Of a stretch of 64,000 nt of DNA, positions 9,801 to 19,212 are shown piece after piece; the first letter of the stretch is position 1, and each line of letters opens with the position of its first letter. The DNA lies in the NCBI GenBank assembly GCA_903837785.1, contig CAILVY010000362.1, positions 1 to 64,000 on the forward strand, given 5' to 3'. The translations under genes were made by a program, and so were the position numbers. The notes beneath the pieces were generated by a model. That model worked only from the letters and a program-made list of their open reading frames with translations. It searched no databases and had not been told where the DNA came from. Source of the DNA: Candidatus Hydrogenedentota bacterium. Lineage in GTDB: Bacteria > Hydrogenedentota > Hydrogenedentia > Hydrogenedentales > CAILVY01.

Positions 9801-12800
9801 GCAGCGAGCCCGCGCCGGGCGTCAAACCGTCCACCTGGAGCGGTGTCGAACCGGCGACGTAGATGCCCGCGCCGCGCGAACCGATGCCCTGGTTGAAGGC
9901 CTGATTGAACACGATGGTGTTGCGCAGGATCTTGCCGTTCCTGCTGAGACCCTGGTGGCCGATGCCGCCGCCATGGCCTGTCGTGAAGTTGCCGGCGATG
10001 AAGTTGTTCTCGACAACGTACTCGTCCGTGCCCGCATACAGCGCGATGCCGCCGCCGGCGCCGCCGGTGCTGCCGTTGCCGGAGACAAGGTTGTTGGCAA
10101 TCCGGATGTTCTCGTTGTGCCCGCCGTCATAAATGGCGCCCGCCGGGAGCGGGATCGTCAGATCCGGATGGCCAACGCGGATGCCGCCGCCAAAGGTGCC
10201 GCGGTTGGCGACCAGGCGGTTGTTGGAGATTTGCAGGTTGCGGGCGTATCCGTTAACACAGATGCCGCCGCCCACGTCTGCGCCAGTGATAGTGAATCCG
10301 TCAATGCGCGGGCTGTGGGGTGCGCCGAAGCCGCCGGATTCCGGCGGAACGTTGCGCGCCACAACGAGGATGCCCGGGCCTTCTTCCGAGTTGAACGAGC
10401 CGGGCGCGACCGGATCGAAGTTGAAGACCTGGCCCGGAAGCAGATCCACTGCGCCCGTGGTGACGAGCGCTTCCAGTTTGGCTTTCCAGTCGTTCAGCTT
10501 GCTTCCGCCCACGCGCATCGCGTTGATGATTGTGGAGCCCGCGCCCCAGCCCTGCAGTTGCACCGGCTTCCACATCACCACGAGTTCCTCGTAGACACCC
10601 GGCGCAACCAGAATCAGGTCGCCGGGATTCGCCGCATCGATCGCGTCCTGGATGGGCGTGGCGCCCGCCGCAGGATTCGGCGTGACATTGTGCACCATGG
10701 CGCCGTTCGGCAATCCGATCGTGAACTTGATGCCCGTGACGGAAGACTTGCCGTTCGCGCGCTTGACGCTCAGTTGGCCCGTCGTCGTGCCGGCGGCGAT
10801 CGTGCCTTCGATGATGCCGTCGGTCCATGTCACGTTCGTCAGGGCCTTGCCGCCGATGGTGACCGTGCCCGGACTCGCTCCGAATCCGTGGTCGCGGCTG
10901 ATCTTCGGCTGGGTCGCTGCCGTCCCGTCATAGAACGGATTGTTCACCTCGACCTGGCCCGCGGACACAATGCGAATGACCTGGCCGGTCGCGGCCGCGT
11001 ACGGGCCGTTCTCCACGGACCAGATCACGGGCGTGCCATCCGGCAGTTCCGCATCCACCGGGAAATTGTCCAGGTTCGGGAAGGCCCCTATCCGGACGAT
11101 CGGCGTGTCCAGGAAGGTCGTGACCCCCGGCATGAATTGGAAGGTCAGGCCGATCTGTCCGTACTTCCGGTTGAAGAAGGGGTCCGTGATGTACTGCCCA
11201 TGGGTGGGGGAATTCGGGTCCGTGTCCAGGATCGGGCCGGGCGAATTCAGCACCACGGTGAGCATGTTCGGCGACATGCCGCTGGGCATTGGCACATTGG
11301 CCGTGTAGGTGGAGGGCACCATGAAGTTGTACTTGCCCCACTGGTCGGCATACGTGCGTGTGATCTCCTGGCCCGTCCAGTCCCGAATCGAGATCGGAAT
11401 CCAGGGCGGCGCATACTTTTCGCCGAAAGTCGGCGCCAGCGGATTGCGTTCGTTCGCCACGTCATCAAGCAGCATGCCCGAAACCATGGCCGCCGCGGGA
11501 ACCGGCGTGAAGAAGAAGAAATCGGCCGCGGCGTTCTGCCCCTGCGAGAGGACCACCTGCTTGCGGTCCGGCAGCCGGCGCGTCTGGCCGGCAAAGTCGC
11601 ACGGGACGCCGGGGAAGAGGCTCAACTCAGTGCCGGCCGGGATCAGCCGTTCATCGCCCACGCACGGCGGCGGCAGGATCAGGCCCGCCTTGGCGGCTTC
11701 CGGCTTGTACTCGTCGCCGAAGTCGACGTTCTTGTCCTCTTCCTTCACGAGTTCGTAAGAAGGCGGGGTAACCGCTTCCACGATGTAGGTGCTTTCGGGC
11801 AGGCCCGGCACTTCAGGTCCGACCTGATGTTCGGCAGTGCGCCTGAAGTACGAGGTGAAGGCGTAACCGCCGTCAAAGACGCCCGGGCGCACCTGGTTCC
11901 AGTTCCGCAGGCCGTCGTAGCAGTCAATGGGGACGCCGTACATGCTGAAGGGCGGGCCTTGGGCGCCCGTCGGCGGATTGTCATCCCAACTGTCCGTATG
12001 AACGATGTTGAGGGCATCGCCCCAGTCAAAGGTGGTCGCGCCCCCGCTCCGGTTGCGGTCTTCCGGACCCATCGTTGAAGGTTGCCCCGGAGCGGGTTCG
12101 CTCCAATCGAACGGGTAATTGTCCACGTCGGCCAGGGTCACCTGCCCGTCATTGTCCAGGTCGTCAATGTACGTGTCGCCATTGGCGTCGGCATAGAGGA
12201 CCACCTGGACCCGCGGAATGCCCGGTTCCCAGAATTCGGCCGCGGCGAAGCGGGGGTCGTTCTCCGCGCGCGTCGATGCATAGAACACGATGCCCGCAAT
12301 GCCGCCATTGCTCGCATCGAAGAGGCCGTTGTCGTTGATGTCCACGTCGCCTGGGCCGGGGAAATCATCCGGAGGATCGACGTTCGTGTCCACCTTGTCG
12401 TAGGTGCTCTTGCCCCAGTAGAGGGCGTTCGTCTGGCCCTGGAAGACCTGGAAGGCTTCCAGAAGCACAGGCCCCGCCTCCGTACGCGACAGGTTATTGC
12501 CCGTATGGGGATTGATCTCGCTCTGTTCCTGCGGCGCCAACCGATCCAGCGATGGATAGTCCCAGCCCTGGTCCGGAAGCACCGGGCCGCCCCCGTCCAC
12601 CACCACGGTTACGCCGGTTGGCTTGGAGCGCGTGAAACCCACTTCGGCAATCTGCCAGTGGAAGAACGGAAAGACCTCGTCATAGGGGATGGCGCCTTCC
12701 ACATCCGTTGGCATGAGCTGGTAAATCGTTCCGTCAGACCACCGGATGTCGGTGGGCACATCGGGGATTCCCGGCTCGCCCGGGTCAGGGAAGCCGTCCT

Positions 12801-14043
12801 CGTCGTAGTCTTCGAAGACGAAATTCCACAGGTGGCCGAACCAGTCGAATTCCATTACGTCGCCCAGATCCACTGTGCCGTCGCCCCCATTGACCACCAC
12901 CGACTGAAACCCGACAATCATGTCCAGATTAGTGTCGAAAACCACGAGTTCGTACGTGCCCGCCGGAACATTTGGAATACTGAAGCTGCCGTCCTCGCTG
13001 CACGGTTGCGCGTAGACCGCGCGCGCGGGAGTCACGTTCAATCCCACCCAGGCGCCCGCCCACGCGTGCCCGGGATGGAAACTCGGGTCCGGATGCCGCG
13101 ACAAGTGAAGGTTCACGATTCTCCCCTGAACCGTGGCGCCGCCCGTCAGCACGCTCGTGTCGATTGTCGGGCGGATGAAACCGAAATGCGTGTGATAGAA
13201 GTTCGGGGCAAACTCCCGCCAGTAGGGAGGCTCGTTCGGACGCACCCACGCGTCAATCCCTTTGCCGCCCTCAATCGTATTGGTCTGTATCCATTTCTCT
13301 CCGGCCGGGGGAATGACCTGCGGCGTGAACTTGCCCGGAGGCAGATTCTTGATGCGCACAACGCCGTTCTTGTCGGTCGTGAAAGTGCCGTTCCCCTCCA
13401 TAAGGACGTTGCCGGCATCGTCGTACGTCGTGCCCAGCATGTGCCCGAACGCATCGTACATCATCTGGCCGCCGGCCGCGCCGAATCGCCCGCCCGCGTC
13501 GAAGACAGCCACCTTGAAGCCTTCCAGCCCCCGCTCCGCAGGCGTATCAGGCCAGTTGTTCAGGGGTTGCGTGTCCTCGAACACGAAAACGGAAATCTGC
13601 GCCGGCGGAATGGGATGATTCGCAACGACGATCGTGACTTCCGCCACATCGGCCGTCGCGCCCGCACCGCTCATCGAATACCCGCCGTCCGGCAAGACCG
13701 ACACAAAATACCGCTTGCCCGCCTCCAGCGGGACCGTGGCGGGTGGTGTGTCGGAATGACCGCTTGACAGCACGGGGGCGTAACTCGTGTGAAGCCGCAA
13801 CGCCGGCGAGTACGGGTCCAGTTCGCCCGGCACCACCTTGTGCGTCGTGTCTTCCTGAACCAGCCAGCGGAAACCCGTCGAAATCGGCGTTCCGCTCGAA
13901 TCCACCACATTGACGACCAGCGCGTCTGCCGCCTGCGCCATCAAGGCAACGGCCAGCAACGCGCCCAGCCCAAGGCAGCACTTCAAGGGCCGCACTTGTC
14001 TTCTATCATAAAGGCATGGCTTTTTTCGGGGGTGAGTAACCAT
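6871..14043 (-). CDS. Giant secreted adhesin / beta-helix protein with C-terminal multicopper oxidase module
   Basis: It has 2390 residues. The ATG at 14043 follows GGGAG by 8 bases; the upstream in-frame ATG lacks a site. A signal peptide (LGLGALLAVALMAQAADA) comes first. Then come SdrD/carboxypeptidase-regulatory-like beta-sandwiches (about 25-1050, e.g. FVFEDYDEDGFPDPGEPGIP, with calcium-type Asp-rich loops), an IPT/TIG-like domain (about 1050-1110), a right-handed parallel beta-helix (about 1115-1720, starting IQDAIDAANPGDLI), and three cadherin-like Ig repeats (about 1724-2020, e.g. APTATADQYSVLQD, TAPRHGTLSLN). A DTDGDGIVDND calcium loop follows, then a cupredoxin module (about 2045-2390) with HFHGF (near 2126) and YHCHAEATEHMQMG (near 2170). 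The second cupredoxin domain lacks HPxHxH. It is the first gene of the sigma-54 operon. Likely a cell-surface fibre carrying a redox domain; substrate unknown. Confidence 0.85.
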   Translation of the reverse strand: MVTHPRKKPCLYDRRQVRPLKCCLGLGALLAVALMAQAADALVVNVVDSSGTPISTGFRWLVQEDTTHKVVPGELDPYSPALRLHTSYAPVLSSGHSDTPPATVPLEAGKRYFVSVLPDGGYSMSGAGATADVAEVTIVVANHPIPPAQISVFVFEDTQPLNNWPDTPAERGLEGFKVAVFDAGGRFGAAGGQMMYDAFGHMLGTTYDDAGNVLMEGNGTFTTDKNGVVRIKNLPPGKFTPQVIPPAGEKWIQTNTIEGGKGIDAWVRPNEPPYWREFAPNFYHTHFGFIRPTIDTSVLTGGATVQGRIVNLHLSRHPDPSFHPGHAWAGAWVGLNVTPARAVYAQPCSEDGSFSIPNVPAGTYELVVFDTNLDMIVGFQSVVVNGGDGTVDLGDVMEFDWFGHLWNFVFEDYDEDGFPDPGEPGIPDVPTDIRWSDGTIYQLMPTDVEGAIPYDEVFPFFHWQIAEVGFTRSKPTGVTVVVDGGGPVLPDQGWDYPSLDRLAPQEQSEINPHTGNNLSRTEAGPVLLEAFQVFQGQTNALYWGKSTYDKVDTNVDPPDDFPGPGDVDINDNGLFDASNGGIAGIVFYASTRAENDPRFAAAEFWEPGIPRVQVVLYADANGDTYIDDLDNDGQVTLADVDNYPFDWSEPAPGQPSTMGPEDRNRSGGATTFDWGDALNIVHTDSWDDNPPTGAQGPPFSMYGVPIDCYDGLRNWNQVRPGVFDGGYAFTSYFRRTAEHQVGPEVPGLPESTYIVEAVTPPSYELVKEEDKNVDFGDEYKPEAAKAGLILPPPCVGDERLIPAGTELSLFPGVPCDFAGQTRRLPDRKQVVLSQGQNAAADFFFFTPVPAAAMVSGMLLDDVANERNPLAPTFGEKYAPPWIPISIRDWTGQEITRTYADQWGKYNFMVPSTYTANVPMPSGMSPNMLTVVLNSPGPILDTDPNSPTHGQYITDPFFNRKYGQIGLTFQFMPGVTTFLDTPIVRIGAFPNLDNFPVDAELPDGTPVIWSVENGPYAAATGQVIRIVSAGQVEVNNPFYDGTAATQPKISRDHGFGASPGTVTIGGKALTNVTWTDGIIEGTIAAGTTTGQLSVKRANGKSSVTGIKFTIGLPNGAMVHNVTPNPAAGATPIQDAIDAANPGDLILVAPGVYEELVVMWKPVQLQGWGAGSTIINAMRVGGSKLNDWKAKLEALVTTGAVDLLPGQVFNFDPVAPGSFNSEEGPGILVVARNVPPESGGFGAPHSPRIDGFTITGADVGGGICVNGYARNLQISNNRLVANRGTFGGGIRVGHPDLTIPLPAGAIYDGGHNENIRIANNLVSGNGSTGGAGGGIALYAGTDEYVVENNFIAGNFTTGHGGGIGHQGLSRNGKILRNTIVFNQAFNQGIGSRGAGIYVAGSTPLQVDGLTPGAGSLRINGNLIQGNLGGSGDGGGIRLEAINGQDVLAAPDNPNAWYAIEIINNIIANNIAGLAGGGLSMQDALRVIIIHNTITRNDSTATAGAAFGADPNQSDPQPAGIVAYGHGPALSAAIGTSAATAPYRDFANPVLKNCIVWQNRSLYYRTDTAANPPTFLVPATPLYSDLAVLGTADPRQMTPEKCVMTSIGGYGGRGNVSANPGFNSAYFNGAPGSNFGASGTPPVMLVTPAADEGGNFVDVVFGPLTLANPATGQSFGHYHVGANSPASGVGDLGALSYVAALGTDIDGELRPNAALEAGADEYHAPNVSNNAPMAVDDQFTVRGFIINGRWVQAPGILGNDIDRDRNTLRARLITAPRHGTLSLNANGSFLYLSAFYTGPDSFTYVANDGTADSNIATVRLTVVNGGNTAPTATADQYSVLQDTILTVPVPGLLANDVDANGDTIIAQLRANVQHGTLAFNSNGSFVYTPAAGYVGTDTFRYRVFDSVTGTSNTVTVSLKVVPPSVEPNYPPEPFALPVETVMNKKGTTRVLPMDPNLYDSHQFEVTGAPAHGDVVLTATGIVNYTPDMDYVGADSFTVTVTDLAGATGSVTVPVLVDAMVHQTALVPIQCPPDTDGIDTDGDGIVDNDNVCVRLGAGDGFVRMADGRTVYTFGFSDLSGVPPEESFMQGMLGAEFTGPTIAVREGQRLYLNLTNVGMAMRPDLFDPHTVHFHGFPNASSIFDGMPDGSIAINMGGTLTYFYQLVEPGTFMYHCHAEATEHMQMGMLGNLYVMPKQDGTPYTYQGRTYTKFAYNDGDGSTGYDVAYPIQMGSFDVEFHDASWGVQPLPFALMKDDYAMLNGRGYPDTVNPNPLVPPVENGGKPSQKNSSLLRASQGQRILLRLSNLNVTRDYTLACSIPMEVVGHDARLLRSMTGQNLYYKTNSVTLGSGESSDVILDTSAVGPGTYLLYTTNLNYLSNYTEDFGGMMTEIVVE

Positions 14044-14613
14044 TTCGAATTCTCCCTTACTGCGTGGTGCTCTCCACGCTGAGATCACACTCGGCCCTCG
14101 GGACCGCATTTACCGACTATCCCAACAGGAACCGGCTTCTCACCTCCGCGCCGCCTCAACCCTGGGCGGACGACAGACCTGCATCGCCGTATCCTGGCTC
14201 AAAAGTACATGATTCGACTATATTTGGAGTAGAGCACACTATGAGGAATGCCGGTATCTATCTATCATTTGCTAATGACTATCAACACCAGCAGGATTTG
14301 CCTTTATTCCGAGATAGCGCTGATTTGACAGCCGACAACCGGCCCGCGCGCCTTCCAGACTCTCGAATTTCCGTCCGCATCACTCGATCTCCACACGGAG
14401 GCTTAGAGCAACATGCGTGCCAAAAAAGAGAATGCCGCTTAACAAGTTTAAATAAAAAGAGTTACGCGTGAATGCCTGACTGCGTATCGAAATAGAAAGG
14501 GTGGGACATTTGGAAACGTTTGCGGAGGGAAAACAGATCTAAATCATTGTAGAAAAATGACTTAGTGCCAAGTGTGTGTCGAGGGCGCCTGTGAGAGAAG
14601 GAACACCCCGAGA
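14044..14613. other. 570-base intergenic region: leader and promoter of the giant MCO operon
   Basis: It separates the sigma-54 activator (ends 14614) from the giant MCO gene and has no convincing gene. It is visibly AT-richer than its neighbours, especially 14200-14320 and 14420-14565. It contains the sigma-54 promoter at 14407-14423, which implies an untranslated leader of about 350 bases. I saw no clear activator-binding palindrome; AAACGTTT at 14514-14521 is the only short perfect one noticed and is not evidence by itself. Confidence 0.6.
14407..14423 (-). promoter_or_regulatory. Sigma-54 (-24/-12) promoter for the giant MCO operon
   Basis: Read on the minus strand the site is TTGGCACGCATGTTGCT, which matches the sigma-54 consensus TTGGCACGNNNNTTGCT at every defined position with the invariant 10 bases between GG and GC. 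It points to the giant MCO gene at 14043; the predicted transcript start is near 14396. The adjacent genes encode a sigma-54 enhancer-binding activator and its kinase, which supports both the site and the regulatory pairing. Confidence 0.85.
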
Positions 14614-16038
14614 TCACTCGGTTTCATGTTTCAGGCGCTTGTTCAAGCCGGAGCGCGTGATGCCCAGGAGCCGGGCGGCAATGCTCTGGTTCCCGTGGGA
14701 ACGCTTCATCGCCTCTTCAATCAGGAGCGCGGAAGTCTCCCGCAAAGTTGGGAGTTGATCCAGACTCGAGAACACGCTTCCGTTGCCGCCTTTCTTGACG
14801 TCCAGCAGTTCGTCGGTGGCGCATTGGCGGGTTCCGTCGATCCGCGCCTTGAACACCTCCATGGACAAGACCTTGGATTCGTGGTGGGTGACGGCATCGA
14901 AAATCATGGATTCCAGTTCGCGAACATTCCCCGGGAAATGATACGTGGCGAGAAGTTGGCACAGCTCCTTGGGCGGCACGGGTGTCTTCTTTCCCAGCGA
15001 TGCCGCGGCCTGCTCCAGGAAATGCTCCACAAGACACGGCAGGTCATCCAGGTGCTTCCGGAGTGGAGGAATGCGGATGTGATGGGTTTGCAGCCGGTGA
15101 TAGAGGTCTTTCCGGAACTGTCCCGATTCCTGGAGGGCCGACAGGTCCCGGTTCGTGGCCATGATGAGCCGGGCGTCGGACCATTTTGGAATGTCGGAGC
15201 CCAGGGGAGAATACTCGCCCGATTGGACCAGCCGAAGCAATTTCACCTGCGAGGCAGCGTTGAGGTCTCCAAATTCGTCCAGGAACAGCGTCCCGCCTTT
15301 CGCCTGTTCGATCAACCCTTTGCGGTAGTCCTGCGCGCCGGTGAACGCGCCCCGTTCGTGGCCGAAAAGCGTATCCGAGAAGGCGTACTCGTCCAGTCCC
15401 GCCGCATTGACGGCAAGAAAGGGGCCCTCCCGGCCGCTGATGTCGTGCACGGCCCGGGCAAACAGTTCTTTACCGACGCCGGTTTCGCCGCTGATCAAGA
15501 CGGGTCTCGAAGACTGCGAGATCAACTCGATGTACCGGAAAATGCTGAAGAATTCCTCATTCCTCGTGACAATCGCCGCAAAGACTTCCGGACGCTGCAA
15601 CGCCTCCCGCGAAATCAGGTGGTCCCTCAGACTCCGGTTCTCCAGGCGCAGTTCGCGCAGTTCGCTTGCGCGCTGCACGCCGGAAAGCAGGCGGTTCTCC
15701 TCGATCGGCTTGACCATGTAGTCGAAGGCGCCCGCCCGCATGCACTGAACCGCCGTCTCGACCTCGTTCAGGCCCGTGGCGATGATCACCGGAATGTCCG
15801 GATACGTCTCGAGAATCTCCGGAAGCAGTTGCTGGCCGGACAATTGCGGCATCGACAAGTCGAGCAGGACCACGCCGATGTCTTCTTGCGCGAGGCGTTT
15901 CATCACTTGCCGGCTCTCCTGGCATAACCGGACGTTATTCATGCCCGCACACAGCAGCAGCGTCTCCGTGCTCTGCAAGGCGTGCAGTTCATCGTCCACA
16001 ATCAACACCGGCAAGCGAGGATTCGAAGTGCGGCTCAT
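14614..16038 (-). CDS. Sigma-54-dependent response regulator (REC / AAA+ / Fis HTH)
   Basis: It has 474 residues, a normal length for NtrC-type activators. The receiver domain spans 1-125, with acidic pair DD near 15, phospho-acceptor Asp60 in LLDLSMP, and the conserved Lys in VKPI. The AAA+ domain spans about 150-390, with Walker A GETGVGKE (near 185), the sigma-54 contact loop GAFTGA (near 231) and Walker B GGTLFLDE. The C-terminal Fis-type helix-turn-helix is at about 435-470 (GNQSIAARLLGITRSGLNKRL). The start ATG overlaps the kinase stop by four bases (ATGA), so the two are translationally coupled. It should activate the sigma-54 promoter 190 bases beyond its own stop and probably the divergent pilin promoter. 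The exact target set is inferred. Confidence 0.93.
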   Translation of the reverse strand: MSRTSNPRLPVLIVDDELHALQSTETLLLCAGMNNVRLCQESRQVMKRLAQEDIGVVLLDLSMPQLSGQQLLPEILETYPDIPVIIATGLNEVETAVQCMRAGAFDYMVKPIEENRLLSGVQRASELRELRLENRSLRDHLISREALQRPEVFAAIVTRNEEFFSIFRYIELISQSSRPVLISGETGVGKELFARAVHDISGREGPFLAVNAAGLDEYAFSDTLFGHERGAFTGAQDYRKGLIEQAKGGTLFLDEFGDLNAASQVKLLRLVQSGEYSPLGSDIPKWSDARLIMATNRDLSALQESGQFRKDLYHRLQTHHIRIPPLRKHLDDLPCLVEHFLEQAAASLGKKTPVPPKELCQLLATYHFPGNVRELESMIFDAVTHHESKVLSMEVFKARIDGTRQCATDELLDVKKGGNGSVFSSLDQLPTLRETSALLIEEAMKRSHGNQSIAARLLGITRSGLNKRLKHETE

Positions 16039-18932
16039 ACATCGGCCTCCGCTCGGATATCCGAGCTTGGTTCAAGTGCACCAGGGGCAGCGGGGCTGTT
16101 CAGCGCGGGCAGCGAGACACTGACCGTCGTGCCGGCGCCCAGCCGGGATCGGAACGTGAGCGTCCCCCCGTGCTCGTGCACGATATTCGAAGTTATCCAC
16201 AGGCCCAATCCCATCCCGCCGGCCCCCCGTTTTGTCGTATAAAACGGATCCAGGATGTGCTTCAGGTCTTCTTCGGAGATGCCAGTCCCTTCGTCGCTCA
16301 CGAGGATCTCGACGACGCCCCGACCTTGATCGCAGCGCGTCGTGACGCTGATCGCCCGGTCCCGACTGGGCAGCGCTTGGCATGCATTCTGAATCAGGTT
16401 GATGAGCACCTGTTCCAGGCGTTGGAAATTCCCCTTCACCGGTGGAAGCCCGGGCGCAGCGTTCACCACGAAACGATTTGTGCACTTCTCCGCCATACTC
16501 GAAACCAGAACGTGCGCCGATCGCACTACGGCATTCACGTCCACGCTTTCCTGCCGGTCCGTGGGGCTGTGACGCGCAAAATCCCGAAGTTCCTGAACGA
16601 TGACCTTGATGCGATTCGAGTTCTCCACTACGCTCGCAATCATCCCCGGAACGCGGTTACGCCACTGGGTGTAGTCATTCCCTGCCAGAACGAAGTCGCC
16701 GTATTCCGCGTAGAACCGTTCCAGGACGGGCAGTGCATCGGCCCAGAGGTGTCTTAATGCCGTGGCGTTGGAAAGGATGGCGTGGTTGGGATTGTTGATT
16801 TCGTGAGCCACCCCGGAGACGAGAATGCCCAGCGAGACCATCTTGTCCGCCTGGATGAGCTGTTGCTCGCGCAGGCGGACTTCCTCCTCCGCCTTCACGT
16901 GTTCCGTTATGTCCTGGATGATGCCCGTCACGCGCGCGGGCCGCCCGTCCGGGCTGAAGAAAACTTCAATCTGCCCATGGACGGTCCGGACCTCGCCCGA
17001 GGGGCGCACGATGCGGTAGTCCACGCTCCGCGCCCCCGCGGTGTGCAGCGATTCCTCCAGGGACTGCTCCACGAGTACGCGGTCGTCCGGGTGAACCACG
17101 GAAAGGAATGCCGCCACGGAGGGCGCAAAGTCCCCCGGTGGGATCCCGAGAATGCGGAATACTTCCGCGGACAAGTGCCAGCTGTCCGCAGCAAGGTCCC
17201 AGTCCCAGTTGCCGAGGCGGGCGATCTCCTGGGCTTTGGAGAGACTGGCTTCGCTGGCCCGCAAGGACTCCACGGCAACGGCATGGGCATCCACCTTCTC
17301 CAGGAGCCGCTCATTCAGCTTCGACAGTTCCGCCGTCCGCGCCTGAACTTTGTTTTCCAGGTCGTCGTGGGCGGCTTGCAGCGCGATCCTGGCATGCAGA
17401 TGCTGCAAGGCTAGTGAGGCGATCAGGGCCAGTTGGCCGAGCAATGCGCGGTCTTCCGGGGTGAATGCGCCTCCGCCCGGCCCTCCAGCCAGGATGAAGC
17501 CGCTCTTGGCACCGTAGGCGTCCAGGAGCCAAGTGCCGGCCAAGAAAGAATGCGCACCGGGGCCAGAGCAGATGCTCTGGAATGCGGCGTGTCTCGCCAA
17601 GGCAGTGAAGTCGTTTGTTGCGGCCAGCCCGTTGAAGGCCTCGTCGAGTGCCGGGGCGGCATCGCGCGTCTGAGAGGATGCGAAAAGCGTTTCGGCCCCG
17701 GTGTCAGGCCGGTGCCGACACGCTGCCAGGGCGGCTCCCGTAAGCCCGGCGGCGGCGTCGCTCACGCGGGTAATGATGGCGGGTATTGTGGGTTCGGACA
17801 AGAGTTCCAGCGAGACCTCTATCAGCGTGCTCAGGCGCGAAAGATGTCTTTCCCGCCGCTGCTCCGCCCCGCCAAGCGCCTCCGCCATGCGGTTGAAACC
17901 TTCGCCCAGTTCCTGGAACTCCGCCACGCGCGTGATGCTGACGCGATGTTCGAGGCGGCCCAGGCTCAGGGCCTGGGCATGCCGCTGCAGCGCCCGGATG
18001 CCCTCGAGAATGCCCCGATACACGCCAAGCAGGAGCAAGGAAGACACGACGGTCACCGAGAGCAACAGGCTCACTGCCCAGGTCAGGCCGTGCATTACCG
18101 GCGCCAGCGTGATCCCTACGGAACGGCTCGCACCCGAAACCCAGCCGGTATGGGCTATCAGGGCGTGGGCGACGAATCGGTTTTCCCCATCGACCGGCGA
18201 AACGAAGGTTCCCTGTGTCTCGCGCCCGTCCAAGGCAATCCTCAGATAAGGATCATTGTCATCCCACTTTCGATCGGCCACCTCGATGTCCGGCTCGATG
18301 CAGACGAGCTGGGCATTTCGGTCGAAAACCGTGATATGACCACTTTGCGGCCGCTCCACTTTGCTCAGCCTTGGCCCCAACTGCGCCGGATCGATTACGG
18401 CCACCATGACGCCGGCCAACTGCTTTGCGGGATCGCGGAAACCCCGGGCCAGCACAAACGTGAAGCCATCATGAAATGGGCCCCGGTGCAGGTCGCTGAT
18501 CGCCCAGTCGGCCCCCGCGCGGATTTCCTGAAAGTACGGGGATTCCGCAATGCTGGCGCCAGGCGCGACCGAATGGCTTGAGAAGAGGACGGTTCCGTCG
18601 GGTTCAATCCAATGAAAGGAATCCACGGCCGGATAGGTTTCCGCGTTGGTGCGCAGGAATTCGTCAATGGGGGTCAGCATATGAATGTCCTGCTGCATAT
18701 GCTGCAGGGCGGAGCCCAGCGCCCCTTCCTGTTGCACGACGCCTTCCACCCATGCCTCAAAAGTGGCGGCGGTCGCCCGCGCCAGTTCCAGGCTCGACTG
18801 CATTTCGTGGTGGCGTTGCGCAAGGTACCAGCGGTACAGAATCACCGACTCGGCAAGCGACATCGAAACCAAGGCAACCAGCAGCGGCAACAACAGTTGC
18901 CGGCCAACACCCGCCGGCAACATCCGTCTCAT
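16035..18932 (-). CDS. Membrane sensor histidine kinase (extracytoplasmic sensor, HAMP, GAF, PAS)
   Basis: It has 965 residues from the ATG (MRRMLPAG) preceded by CGGAG; the frame is open further upstream, but that part lacks protein character. The first membrane helix is near 10-35, followed by a periplasmic dCache-like sensor (about 40-280, with ends such as SFHWIEPDGTVLFSS and HITVFDRNAQLV). A second helix is near 280-305, then HAMP (310-357), GAF (about 365-510), a coiled coil ending near 560, PAS (about 575-670), a HisKA box with GVAHEINNPNH (near 710) and an ATPase domain (about 835-945: NLIQNACQ, DEGTGI, GLGLWI). It overlaps the response regulator gene by four bases. The periplasmic sensor suggests an external small-molecule or redox signal. 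Confidence 0.9.
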   Translation of the reverse strand: MRRMLPAGVGRQLLLPLLVALVSMSLAESVILYRWYLAQRHHEMQSSLELARATAATFEAWVEGVVQQEGALGSALQHMQQDIHMLTPIDEFLRTNAETYPAVDSFHWIEPDGTVLFSSHSVAPGASIAESPYFQEIRAGADWAISDLHRGPFHDGFTFVLARGFRDPAKQLAGVMVAVIDPAQLGPRLSKVERPQSGHITVFDRNAQLVCIEPDIEVADRKWDDNDPYLRIALDGRETQGTFVSPVDGENRFVAHALIAHTGWVSGASRSVGITLAPVMHGLTWAVSLLLSVTVVSSLLLLGVYRGILEGIRALQRHAQALSLGRLEHRVSITRVAEFQELGEGFNRMAEALGGAEQRRERHLSRLSTLIEVSLELLSEPTIPAIITRVSDAAAGLTGAALAACRHRPDTGAETLFASSQTRDAAPALDEAFNGLAATNDFTALARHAAFQSICSGPGAHSFLAGTWLLDAYGAKSGFILAGGPGGGAFTPEDRALLGQLALIASLALQHLHARIALQAAHDDLENKVQARTAELSKLNERLLEKVDAHAVAVESLRASEASLSKAQEIARLGNWDWDLAADSWHLSAEVFRILGIPPGDFAPSVAAFLSVVHPDDRVLVEQSLEESLHTAGARSVDYRIVRPSGEVRTVHGQIEVFFSPDGRPARVTGIIQDITEHVKAEEEVRLREQQLIQADKMVSLGILVSGVAHEINNPNHAILSNATALRHLWADALPVLERFYAEYGDFVLAGNDYTQWRNRVPGMIASVVENSNRIKVIVQELRDFARHSPTDRQESVDVNAVVRSAHVLVSSMAEKCTNRFVVNAAPGLPPVKGNFQRLEQVLINLIQNACQALPSRDRAISVTTRCDQGRGVVEILVSDEGTGISEEDLKHILDPFYTTKRGAGGMGLGLWITSNIVHEHGGTLTFRSRLGAGTTVSVSLPALNSPAAPGALEPSSDIRAEADV

Positions 18933-19169
18933 TCCGAAACTCCGCACATGTACTACTCCCCATACGCTTCGATGCCGCGCCACCGTTAACAGAACAGCCG
19001 CCGCCTTCGCCCTATTCCGCCCAAGGCACTCCCAGTGGTCCAGACGGAGTTGGAAGCGTTGTGTATGCCGGGCGCGGCTCGTGACTCTCTCTTGAGTCCT
19101 TTCTCCGAATGGCCCTTCGTCTCGCCGTTCCAGGCGAAGGCCCCTCCACACGTGCGCCGCTTCGCCGAA

Positions 19170-19212
19170 GGGGTGTGAGTTTTCGTTGCGCAGCGTCACG
19201 CGCTCACACCCC
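19170..19212. repeat. Inverted repeat, possible activator-binding site
   Basis: GGGGTGTGAG (19170-19179) is repeated inverted as CTCACACCCC (19203-19212). The centre lies about 165 bases upstream of the sigma-54-like promoter, a usual distance for enhancer sites of NtrC-type activators. No second copy was found upstream of the other promoters, so the role is tentative. Confidence 0.35.

Noticed and set aside
18933..19199. 89-codon N-terminal extension of the sensor kinase
   Set aside because: The extension is Arg-rich without motifs, and the ATG at 18932 has a ribosome site directly before the first membrane helix.
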